A model generated the notes under the pieces. It was not told the origin of the DNA. It saw only the letters and a program-made list of their open reading frames with translations, and did no database searches. From the NCBI RefSeq assembly GCF_023343835.1, contig NC_064434.1:19201505-19265504 (forward strand): 64,000 bases of DNA, in the 5' to 3' direction. The translations under genes were made by a program, and so were the position numbers. Below, in pieces: positions 11,804 to 22,955 of this stretch (within the stretch, counting starts at the first letter, position 1; every line of letters begins with the position of its first letter). This stretch comes from Lagopus muta. Its lineage: Eukaryota > Chordata > Aves > Galliformes > Phasianidae.

Positions 11804-12865
11804 AATCATAGAATCATAGAGTCATAGAATTGTTGGAAAAGGTTGGAAAAGATCTCAAAGATCATCTACCTGAACCATCCACCTGCCACCAGTGTTGCCC
11901 ACATATTCCTTAGAACCACACCTAAATGTTTCTTGAACACATCCAGAGATGGTAACTAAACCCTTGAGCAGCCCATTTCAGTACCTGACCACTCTTCTGG
12001 ATAAGTTTTTCCTAATATCCAACCTGAACCTTCTCTGGCACAACTTGAGGCCATTCCCATTTGTTCTAGCTGTAGTAACGCAGGAAAGAGGCTGACCCCC
12101 ACCTTGCCACAATCTCCTTTCAGGTAGCTGTAGGGAGCAATAAGGTCTCCTCTGAGCCTCCTCTTCTCCAAACTAAACAATCCCAGCTCCCTCATCCGCT
12201 TCTCACAAGACTTGTGCTCCAGATCCCTCATCAATTTTGTTGTCCTTCTCTGAACACGTTCCAGTGCCTCAATGTCTTTCTTGCAGTGAAGGGCCCTGAA
12301 AGCAGCACTCGTGCTGCAACCTCAGCAGAGACAAGTACACGGAGGTGTTCACCTGTTCAGCTCCTGCTGGCTGCACTGTTTCTGATACAAGCCAGAGTGC
12401 CATTGGTCTTCTTGTCACCTGGGCACATTGCTTGCTCGTGTTCAGCCAAGTGTCAACCAAGACCCCCAGGTCTGTTTTTTCCACACAGTCTTCCAGCCGC
12501 TCCGCCCCAAGCCTGTAGCGTTGCCTGGGGTTGTTTTGGCTGAAGTGCAGGACTTGACACTTGGTCTTGTGTCAATGGTTTATGTTGAACTTCATCCCAT
12601 TGGCCTTAGCCCAGTGATCCAGCCTGTCCAGATTACTCCACAGGGCCTTCCTATCCTCAGGCAGATCAACACTTCCTGACAACATGTTGTCATCTACAAA
12701 CTTAGTGAGGATGCGCTCAATCCCCTTGTCCAAGTCATCAATAAAGATGTACTGATGCCAGAGGGACACCACTCATGACCAGATGTCAGCTGGATTTAAC
12801 TCCATGCACCACAATTCTCTGGGCCCAGTCCTCCATCCAGTTCTTCACCTGCTCTGCAGTGTCTG
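11804..12865 (-). mobile_element. CR1 LINE, RT domain to 3' tail
   Basis: Octamer tail at 11804-11830, C-terminal ORF2 with [20 protein letters not shown] read on the minus strand near 12100-12200, then the RT palm region near 12572-12772 with [16 protein letters not shown], the CR1 form of the polymerase Y/F-x-D-D box. Interrupted by stops and frameshifts, 5'-truncated, so inactive. About 190 bases of non-CR1 sequence separate it from the copy at 11443. Confidence 0.92.
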
Positions 12866-13912
12866 TGTTATCTATTTTGAACTAACAGACCCATATAGCT
12901 TATTTTCTCTGTTGTACCTGGGAACATTTGTAAAGATTGCAGAAAACAGAAATGTAGCCTGATTTTCACCTGTACCTTGTTGAGTTGCCTTGACCACTAA
13001 ATCACTGTGATGGCTTCCATGTTACTCACTGTCTCACATTTCTGTCTGAGCAGTTATCCCCACTCAACAGGACAGGTAAAGGCAGGATAGATCTCACCCT
13101 CAGGCCAGTCAGCAGGAATTACCATGAGTCTGTAGCCATCTCTCAGTTTTTTCATAGATATCTACACAATTTCTTTCCAGCTTTTCCAGTGCAACTCCAA
13201 CCTCTTGAAGCTTCTCCCTCCCTTTGTACTCACTTGTACTTCATCCCTCACTGCTGCACTGCAGGGAACAGGTGGGGAGGCCTTGTAAAGCAGAAAAGTC
13301 CAGAGCATAGGTAACTTGAATAAATAAACCACAAAGAGGGAAATGAATCCGGGCTGACTTCTTGCATCCCTTGACGAAGGCAGTGTGCCCTGGCAGCCTG
13401 CCATACCACAGCTGCAGAGGGATTAGCAAGCTGTTTACCTGCTCTTTCCCAGGCTGCGTAAACTCTTGATCTTGCTCATGTGTACAAGAGCTTTTGACAG
13501 TCGCCCTGGCACAATGGGAACCTTCCCGTCTCCGTCATCATTTGTAACCTTTGGGAATTAACCAGCAGAGCCTTCTTATGGCACCAAAAAAAAAGCAGCT
13601 TATTATAAATTAAATTCCAGGACAAAAAAGAGCTGCTTACAAATGCAGTTTGGTCAGTAGCTAATTAAGTCGGATGCTCTGTCAGCGTGCTCAGCCTTTT
13701 CCCAAGGGGAAGACAGGGCTATTCCTGTTTTCAGAGCACTGGCTCCTGGGTAGTTCCATGGAAGAGCAAGGAGCAGTGGCACATAAGTGCACGTGCCCAC
13801 GCAGGAGGGCATGGTAAACACTTCCTTCTCATGTGGTAATCTGTTCAGGTATGAGTTCACTAGTGACTAATACCCCGTTGTGCCCTATGTATAATGCTAA
13901 ACTTGAAATGAC

Positions 13913-13943
<31 letters not shown>

Positions 13944-15351
13944 TGCTGCTAAGAAGTCTCAGTAGCTGTTTGTAGAGCTAAGTGAAAGTTTCTTGGGGCA
14001 TCAGGAATGAGGGCACAATTACAGCACCAAGCAATGCATTGAGGTATGTCACAACAAGGACTGCAGTCTTACACATGTGCCCATGGCAATGATGCTTGCA
14101 AAATCGTTATTTTTCCTCTCCATTTTATCTTCATCATAGCCATTTTCCTTCATGCACATGAACAGGCACATATTAAATAGGATTTCTGTGATTTGGGTCA
14201 GAGAACTGGTATCAGCAGTTGTGATTGTTTGGCAGTGAGGCATGCACTGTTGCTGAGTTCCTTCCTGTAGTTCACATCAAGCCTGCAGTGTATGGATAGC
14301 AAGTTCACCAAGTGACAGAAGGCAGCAGCCTGGAGAGTCCTTCAGGACTTTGTGGTGCTCCTTCTGTCACTGCACAAAAGACCTCTACAGTCACAAGCAG
14401 TAATAGCCCATTCTTTAAATGGCTCAATTTGCCTGGATTTTATTTTGACTTGGCCCTGTTATTGTTGCTTTGCTTCTCAAGCACTGGCATCAGCACTTAA
14501 AGTTGTCAGGCTCCAAGGACTGTCTGTTGAGATACACTTGAGCTACCCAAAGCAGCAACATTAACGGCATTGATGGAGCCTTACAAAGAATTGGCAGCTA
14601 AATGAAGTAACAAAAGATAATCCACACCATGGCTTGTCACTCACCATTCAAACCAAGCTCTCATGGAGGCCCAAAAAGATTTGGCAAATGTAAACACAAA
14701 AATCCATTCCTTTTCTGTCATAGCTAACAGTGATGTCATGTCTTAATGAACACCACAATATCACTACCCCCTTAAAAATTCTGGCGTTCGTTTTCTTAAT
14801 TTTGGAAGGAAAAAAAATGAAAGCAGACAGAGATAAAGATTGCTTCTGTTCTGTCTTTAAGTTACTCAATTTCTGCTTTTGTTGGCACAGTGAAATTAAG
14901 GCCCTAAGTGAGAAGGAAATCAAATAGTTAATCTGCAGTTCATCCAGAGTTACAAACTGAGACTAAGAGACCTCTCTGGATATTTCTGGGTGCCACTGGA
15001 GGATTGGAGGGTACAATCTCTGCCCCATTTTTGGTTTTCAGGTTATGCATTTGCTCAAAGGCTTTTGTGGTTTTGGTTGTCATATTGGTAATGGATGTAT
15101 GGAGATTGCATGCTAAAAAACCAGGAAGATGTATTACATTTATAGTGGTAGGAGAAGAAGCAGGAGTTTTTCTTTTCCCCTGGATTCTTAAAGATATCAA
15201 CATTTCTTCAAGGAGTTGCTTGTCCTTGTCTCTGTTAATCATTGAATGCATGGCAATATGCAGTCCTCTTCCCTGAAACAATATTGACAATCCTGTAAAT
15301 ACCTTACCAAGAAACAAGCATCGAAACTGCCTAAACTGCCTTGTAATGTGC
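12866..15351. other. Intergenic sequence with an A29 tract
   Basis: Mostly unique. Holds the poly-A run at 13913-13941. The minus ORF spanning 14940-15362 (140 codons) is the longest unexplained frame nearby; its N-terminal end enters the CR1 tail at 15352 and its residues match no family I know. Confidence 0.45.
13913..13941 (+). repeat. Poly-A tract, 29 bases
   Basis: Uninterrupted A29. No recognisable retro-copied gene precedes it, so it is described as simple sequence. Confidence 0.95.
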
Positions 15352-15725
15352 CATAGAAACATAGAATCATTTGAGTTGGAAGGGACCCTTAGAAGTCACC
15401 TAGTCAACTGCCCTGCAAGGACAGTGTAAATCTGCAGCTAGATTAGAGTCATAGAATCATAGAATCACAAGGTTGGAAAGGACCTACAAGATCATTTAGT
15501 CCAACTGTAGATGAGGTTGCTCACAGCCCTTCCAGTTTGACCTTGGATGTCTGCAAGGATGGGGCATCCATCACCTCTCTGGGCAACGTGCTCCGGTCCC
15601 TTACCACTTTTATTTTAAAGAACTTTCTCCTTATATCCAGTCTAAATCTCCTTTCTTTTGGTTTGAAATCATTTTCCCTAGTCCCGTCACAACAGACCTT
15701 CTAAAGGGTTTGTCTCCTTTCTTTC
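15352..15725 (-). mobile_element. CR1 LINE (host copy), 3' part
   Basis: CR1 tail CATAGAAACATAGAATCATT and GAGTTGGAAGGGACCC at the left, C-terminal ORF2 complement at 15600-15690. It is split twice: by a tail-only CR1 at 15444-15507 and by a + strand CR1 at about 15740-16063. It continues at 16064-16720 in the correct order (LKGNY segment, then LFSLKNRRVQGDLIANFQY, then RT-proximal sequence). Confidence 0.85.
15444..15507 (-). mobile_element. Tail-only CR1 micro-insertion with TAGAT flanks
   Basis: About 64 bases, nothing but a CR1 3' end: AGTCATAGAATCATAGAATC followed by AAGGTTGGAAAGGACCTACA and a short remainder. TAGAT occurs at 15439-15443 and 15508-15512, as expected of a target-site duplication. 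Removing it joins the host CR1 sequence smoothly (CAGCTAGAT to GAGGTTGCTCACAG, as in the copy at 9066). Confidence 0.75.
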
Positions 15726-15739
15726 CGGAGCATCTCCTA

Positions 15740-16063
15740 TATGAGGAATAGGAGATCAGTGGGAGGCAAATAGACGAGGCCAGGTTCTTCTTGGTGGTGC
15801 ACAGTGATATGACAAGGAGTAATGGCCTAAAACATGAACATAGGAAGTTCCACACAAACATGCAGAAGAACTTTTTTACAGTAAGAGTGATAGAGCACTG
15901 GAACAGGTTGCGCAGAGAGGTGGAGCAGTCTCCTTCTGTGGAGATATTCAAGACCTGTCTGGATGCCTACCTGTGTGACCTATTGTAGGGTACCTGCTTT
16001 AGCAGAGGGGTTGTACACAATGATCTCCTGAGGTCCTTTCCAAGCCCTGCAATTCTGTGATTT
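15740..16063 (+). mobile_element. CR1 LINE inserted into an opposite-strand CR1
   Basis: The + strand translation near 15791-15988 gives C-terminal ORF2 features (HWNRLRREVEQSPSVEIF) and is followed by a 3' UTR ending CCTGCAATTCTGTGATTTTT. It is flanked on both sides by pieces of one minus-strand CR1. Confidence 0.85.
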
Positions 16064-16720
16064 TTATAATTCCCCTTTAGATACTGAAAGTTTGCTATCA
16101 GGTCTCCCTGGACCCTTCTGTTCTTCAGGCTGAACAGCCTGTCCTCACAGGGGGGATGTTCCATCCCTTGGAGCATTTTTGTGGCCCTCTTCTGGACACA
16201 CTCCAAGAAGTCTAAGTTTGTCCTGTATTCAGGACTCCGCATCTGGATGTAGTACTAAAGGTGAGGCCTCAACAGTGCAGAGCAGAGGGGAAGGATAACC
16301 TCTCTTGACCTGTTGGCCATGCTTCTTTGGATGCAGCCCAGGCAACAGTTGGCTTTCTGAGCTGGGAGGGCACATTGCTGCTCGTGTCCAGCTTGCCATT
16401 CGCCAGTACTCTCAAGTCCTTTTTGATAGCGCTGTACTCAATTCCTTTGTCCTCCAGTTTGTACTGATAGTGAGGATTTCTGCAACCAACTTGCAAGACC
16501 TTGCACTTGAATTTCTTGAGACACATGAGGTTCACGGGGGCCCACTACTTGAGCCTATCCAGGTCTCTCTAAATGGCATCCCGATCCTTGGGCGTATCAA
16601 CCATACCACAAAGCTTGGTGTCATCCACAAACTTGCTGAGAGTGCACTCAATCTTATCAGTGACCTTATCACAGCACTCAAGCTATCTTGGTATCAGCCT
16701 GTGGGCCTGATACTAAAAGA
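16064..16720 (-). mobile_element. CR1 LINE (host copy), 5' part
   Basis: Continues the minus-strand CR1 beginning at 15352. Minus translation at 15967-16242 includes FLECVQKRATKMLQGMEHPP and the LFSLKNRRVQGDLIANFQY block; further right are CR1 RT-distal sequences (GCAGCCCAGGCAACAGTTGG, CCACAAACTTGCTGAGAGTG). 5'-truncated at about 16720. Confidence 0.88.
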
Positions 16721-19711
16721 AATGAATTAATTATTATAACAGCACAAGGATTTTGCAAACGCTGACTAGCAAGTTGTCACTATATATTTGGATTCATATT
16801 CTTGAAGATGGTTCAGTAATGCTGCCCTGGCTTAAAACTGGAACTGATCATTTCATCTGCTTTCTATAGCACTTGATTAAATTAGTTTCTTTTCTTGATT
16901 GAGAGATATTCACAAAGAATTTGGTTTCGTCTGTCTGACTTTTGTCTAAGTGCCAGATAGCTTACACAAACTAACCTGTCCACGAACTGTTGATTTAGAT
17001 TGGCAAACAAGCCACGTGGTCGAGTTCCAAGCTGCTGATCAGAAACTTCTTATACAAGTCTTCTGTGGCAAACAATAAATAGCAAACTGCAATTCATGTG
17101 CATACTCACAGACAATGACCAATATCTCACTTCATGACTGCAGAATGAACTTGCCACTTGGCCCTTCCTGCACTAGGCAGGCTGTGCCAGTGTGACCACT
17201 GTGGAAGTACAGCTTGTACTTTGCAATTGATTTTATAGCTGACTTCTACAGCTCGCTTTATAATAAACTACAAGCATGCAACCTGAATACCTTTTCCAAC
17301 TCTTGCCTGTTTGTCTTTTGCCAGCATAATTTTTTTGGAACTAACAGATCATAATCTCTAAGAGACAGAAACAAATCAACATTTCTACTGTAGACAGGAG
17401 TAAAAAATTCATTTACTAATACACATTTTTACCTTGACTGGCTTTAATGAAGTGACCTGTCAAAAGAATAAATATTAAAAGATAGCAATATTGATGGTAG
17501 AAGAAGTTCATTAGAAAGCATTAATAGAGAAAGGGCCATTCTTGAACTATCCGAGAGTGTGTGGGAGGTCTCCCTGCATGACTATGAATTTTAATTTCTT
17601 AACTAATGGGAGGGGATTGGTAGAGCCTCTTTTTGACCCCTGTTATTCATCAGGAAGGAAGGAAAATGAAGACACTGTAGTAGTTAGTAAAACAGCAGAA
17701 AGAATGATTTTTGTAAAAGCAATCAGATAGAAAGTAGTACAGTTAATGAGTTTCCACATGGGAGACTAGAAGATACCAGTGAGAAGCAACTGAGAAATGA
17801 ATCTGTACAAGAAGACCAAGTAGTCCAGGTAACAAACAATAGGAATTCAAATTACTCTGCAGAATGTAAAAATAAATGTTGTAGGGAAAATGGAAACACA
17901 GTGGAACAGCAATCAAATTTTAGTCTCTGATAGGGAAGCTTTTATTGCTGACGAGAAAAGAGAAATAAATAGGAGACTGCTGTATCATCAGTCTCCTCAA
18001 TACTGATGACTGTGTAGGTAAAGATTTCCTTAAAATTACTAGAAAATACATTAACAATGTAGGAAGATACATACTATGAAAGACAATATTATTAATGGAG
18101 GCTTTCAGCTTCAAGATATCAATCAGAGATCAAATTCAACTATAATAGTCAAGCCCATATATCTGGTTTGATAGCCAAGACATTTACTCATCAGTTTGTG
18201 AACTGAAAGACAAATTCCTGAACAAAGAAGGGATTTGTGTTTGGTCTTGATAGAAAATGAGGCTATTGTAAGGCAGCCTTGTTTCACGTGGATTTAAAAT
18301 TACCTGGAGGGGTCCAAAACAATGCCTGTAGATATTTCAGTTTCAGAAAGAGAGTCTTTAAAAAGCAGGAAGACCTAATGAGCATAATTAATGGCACAAT
18401 GCAGTTCAGAAAATAGAATTATTTGGATATCAAAAAGAAATTAAGGAATATGAAGTAGAGTTTTTTACCAAGTAAACAAGAAAACTGTGAAGAAGGATAC
18501 TAAACTAGTTTAGGCAAATAGCTACGTAAAAATTATATTGGAAGCAAATAAAAATTCAAGGTTACTTACAGAGCAAATCTAAAATCTTTACCTGTAGCTC
18601 TCTCTGTGTAACTATTTGTTGCAGTGCTCATTACATGAAGTCTACAGACACCTTACAATCTCACTGTGATCTTTAATTAATTAATGGATTTTCTGTTTTC
18701 TTTTTCTCCTGGATGATAGAAAATTTTACTGGGTAATTAATTACATTTCAGACTCATTTGAACTCTTATTCACAGTGTTTGAGATGCTTCTGATTTCTGT
18801 AATTTCACCTGTTTCATCCCATGGCTCTTGAACAGAGCTTACATCCACAGCCAAATACAATGGCAGAGCACACTGTTGGTTATAGCTTGGCTCAGCCATC
18901 TTTAACAAGATATGTTGGCCTTCTCCATCAAACAAAACAGAACGAAGGCAAGTAGTTAAAAATGTGTAAGAACAAAGCCCAACAACAAGCTCAGGTGGGA
19001 CTAACTGGAATGTTTCACATTCCTTTTAAGTCTTGTCTTTGATCTGTTGCCTTCTTCTGGCTTTACTATGTAATAAGTATCCTACTGTCTTTAATATTAT
19101 AGGTTACTCTACTCTTTCAATGCTGTCCTGATTTAGGAACAGAAGGAACACAATAGCAATTTACACCATCTGTGAATGTCCAAACTTACAGTCTCCATTT
19201 TCTTTCATTTCCATCCATTGTTCAATAATTCATGTATACTCAAGATTTCAAATTACTTTCAAGTTCTGTGACTAATAGGGTGTGGAGCTGTAATTTACTT
19301 TCATAAATGTTTCATAACTTCCTCTCCAGACAATTTGGAGAAGGTATCTCAAAACCTCAATTCCTTATCATTTTGACAGGGATTCAGTAGTTTAGCTGAA
19401 TTTTTTTTCCAAATTTAACATGTAAGTTCTGCCCATCTGCAAAGGTAAAGAGATTGTATTGCCATTTCACTTATCATTACCTTCCACTTACAAGTAGTGC
19501 TTAAGATGCATTTGGATAGGCTCCCAGTGCAAAGAAGGGCAAAATATAGGATGTGAAACATCAATTATTTAAACCAATATTCATTACAATGGATATAGTC
19601 TCTAGGAAAGGCTAATGTTCTCAGAGATACATGTTGGTCTTGATTTATAGATATTAACTCATGTACTGATATTTAGACAGAATAAGTATTAGGTAGACAA
19701 GGAACAGGATT

Positions 19712-19726
19712 AAAAAAAAAAAAAAA
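19712..19726 (+). repeat. Poly-A tract, 15 bases
   Basis: A15 followed by CAACAACAACA-type sequence; simple repeat. Confidence 0.9.
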
Positions 19727-20781
19727 CAACAACAAAACACAGCACCAAGGCTTGATGGAATAAAAAGAAAAAAAAAGTGAGATTTATTAATATTTTATTT
19801 TCTGCCATTAGGGCTGCATGGTTGAAAATCCACCCCTTAGATTCTGTCAGAAAATCTTACCACTTTTGGCATTTACCATCTTAAAAACATGGATCCTTTC
19901 CAGTGTTTCTTTCTCTCCTTCTCTCTGGAGCTCCTATCACTGCTGCCCTGCTCCCAGAATGCCTGCCTTAGAGTGGCTCTCCCCTTCTCAGAAACACCCT
20001 TCTCTCATGATCCTGTGTTACCACTTCTCTGTGCTTTTCCACAGCAACGTCAGCCCTCTCTCTAGGTAGAACAGAGACCTCACAACTCTTACTGTGGGGT
20101 TAACAGAGTGTGTTAGGCATCTCTACCAACCCCTTCATTCATGCACACATCTTACACTCACCTTTCACCAGATGATGTGAAACCCCCCTCGTTGTTCCAG
20201 CCTCTTACCTCAAAGGCATTGAAACACCATGAAAGGCAGAAACACATGCAATGTGTATGTGTAGCTTTCCCACAATTAGCCACAAGTTAACACGTGAATG
20301 GCATTTCCCCAGAGCTATGGCAACATCGGGCACATGCAGCCCAGTTCTCAGAATTGCCTAAGGAAGTGAGTGAATAGTCAGTATTGTTTTTGTAAGAACA
20401 GGTTGGACAAACGACTAACAGGAGTGGCAGAAGCAAAGACAGATAAACCTGCCTTTGGGCCAAGGGAGGGATTTGAAGACACGGTGCACTTCCTTTCTGC
20501 TCTGCTTTATATCGTTTCATTTGTCTAGATACACTGATTTGGGCATTTTTCCTAAGGCTTCCCTCCCTGCCCACTCTAATTTGGATGATGGAACAAGCAG
20601 AGAGGTGCTGGGACAGGGTGTGTAGGGCATGTTTTATTTTTCTGTATTGCCTTGTTGTTCAGTGTGCTTCTCACATCTGCCCTTGATAGCCAAGACTCAG
20701 CGTTTGCAAATAGATGCCATGGCAATTTATCTGCTTTGGTTTTTTTAGCATAATAAAAATCAATATGAAAATAGAAATCAC

Positions 20782-20797
20782 TTTTTTTTTTTTTTTT
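20782..20797 (+). repeat. Poly-T tract, 16 bases
   Basis: T16 run in AT-rich DNA; simple repeat. Confidence 0.9.
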
Positions 20798-21420
20798 CCA
20801 AATGATTAATCACATGAAATAAGAGGAAAATAAATTCTAATTTTTGTGAATAATTATTACAGTAAAATGTGAAGACTATAGAAATGTATGCTTATACCGT
20901 TTAAAATTAGTCTGGGCTTGACAGTGATTTTCATATTTTCTAACTGAGACACCAGTATTTTGTCCCATTCATTTTATTTGTGTTGCACTAATCTGCTAAA
21001 TTCTTTCTTGAATCTTCTGAAAGACTCACAACCATCATTTCTATCAAATCCTCCTCAAGTTGCAGTTGTCACATTTGAAAAGCCTCAGCCTGGGTGGAAA
21101 TTAGTTCATGAATTAGAATGAGATTTCAGGATAAGTTTGAGCAAAGTTGATCCCACTCTCATGTCCTATGCCGTTTGGCATTCCCAAGTTGACCTGTGGT
21201 GACTGTGACATCTCCTCCTTTAGCAAGTATTTCATTTAGTCTTAACTCCTGAGCATTGAGCCTATGTAAAATGGGGAATCTTGATAGTGCAGTGATTGAC
21301 TTTTCCTCATTGACTTCTCAAGATAAGGACTAAAATATCTTTGAAGTTGATATGCTTCCCAGTAAGGGAAAATATCTTAGTCCACAAGAGAAAATATTTG
21401 AAGAACTCGGAGGAGTGGGG

Positions 21421-21440
21421 AAAAAAAAAAAAAAAAAAAA
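21421..21440 (+). repeat. Poly-A tract, 20 bases
   Basis: A20 following GAGTGGGG; simple repeat. Confidence 0.9.
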
Positions 21441-22698
21441 TCAACAAAGAAAAAGACATATAAATTACTTTTGGATGAAAATTCAGCTATTGGCAGCCTT
21501 GGTAAAAAGCAGGACTAGCAATCAGTAAGCAGAAATGTAAATTCAGTAAATATGCCTGTGTGTAGAAGCTGATAAAGAAGAACTGCTGTAACCTGGCTGT
21601 AAACAACAAGACTGTGCTTCAGGCTGTGTTAAGGGCAGAAGCAACTTATTTGCAGTACTTCCTTAGCGTACAAGCGCACACAACCCTTCCATGTTCAAAA
21701 AATTATAGCCTTACAGGCTGAAATATATGTAGCAATTCCAAAAAACTGCAAGGAAAAATGTGTTGGTACAGATTTGTGGAAAACAGAACTTACCAGAAGT
21801 AATTTTGTTTATCAGTTCTCCCCTACGCAGACGAATCCTTCCAGAAACCACCACCTCCCTAGCACAGACCCAATGTACTTCTGCCTAGTGGCCCATCTCT
21901 GGCCTCCAAACCCTTTGTCTCCTTCTTCTGTGCTGGGAAGGAAATATTAAATAAGAGTGTTTCCAAGGGGAAATCATGTGAACAGGAGACACATGAGGTC
22001 TTCACCCTTCATTCACATCAGCTGTGAACCTCTTCTAGACTGTTCACAGGGAAGCTCCTACCAAAGTAGGTCTACCTAGACCAATATTGCACACAGTATA
22101 CCCAGCTGAAAGTGAACCATGTAATTAAAAAGATACAACGAAAAATTCTGCCAGAAAGCAAGATGTTGACATCTGCATGTTTTGTAGCTTTAATCCAGCA
22201 GCACATCGCACTGCAGGCTGATACTCCTTTTTAAATGAGGCAACTCATAAAGGAACATATAATTATTAAATACATACAGGAACAAAGAAACATCCTGACT
22301 TTTTTTCCCAAGTGCTTGTCTGTAGGTAAAATCCTACTGTTGCTGTTTCTTTACCTATGCACTAGTAGCCCAAGAAAATTTCATATTTGCAAGAGCTGCT
22401 GGAGGACATCCAATTCCTACTCCATTCACTTGGATCCCCTGAAACCATTAGAGAGATGTCTGGTGCTGGGATGGTTCTCAGACTGAAGAACGCCTGCTTA
22501 TCCATGGTAATGGCTTTCTCATTGATTGCAGGAAGAGTTCTATTAAAAGATCACTGGGCAAATAGAACAGAGATTCAGATAGGTGTAAATCTAGTAAAAT
22601 CTTCTTTTAGAGCATCGTTGTCTCGTCACAGGTATCAACCTACTTCTTACAACTGAAGGAAACACCTATCTACACAAAAAATGATTTTTTTTCTCAGC

Positions 22699-22955
22699 AA
22701 TCACAGAAACACCAAGGTTGGAAAAGACCTACAAGATCACCCAGTCCAACCATCCACCTATCACCAATAGTTCTCACCAAACCATGTCCCTCAACACAAA
22801 ATCCAAACGTTCCTTGAACAACTCCAGGGTCGGTGACTCCACCACCTCCCTGGGCAGCCCATTCCAGTGCTTGACCACTCTTTCAGAGAAATAGTATTTC
22901 CTAATGTCCAGCCTAAATCGCTCCTGGCACAGCTTGAAGCCATTCTCTCATCTTA
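22699..22955 (-). mobile_element. CR1 LINE 3' fragment
   Basis: AATCACAGAAACACCAAGGT and TTGGAAAAGACCTACAAGAT at the left, then CACCTCCCTGGGCAGCCCAT and CTTTCAGAGAAATAGTATTT, all typical of the complement of the CR1 3' end. 5'-truncated at about 22955. Confidence 0.92.

Larger units (their letters stand above)
16721..22698. other. AT-rich unique block, no gene seen
   Basis: About 6 kb without a recognisable transposon. Contains A15 at 19712-19726, T16 at 20782-20797 and A20 at 21421-21440. The minus frame 18741-18935 (64 codons) is unusually acidic and Ser-rich but matches nothing I recognise. Confidence 0.45.

Noticed and set aside
13913..13941. Poly-A tract as the tail of a processed pseudogene
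   Set aside because: No recognisable coding or small RNA sequence precedes it and no flanking duplication was seen.
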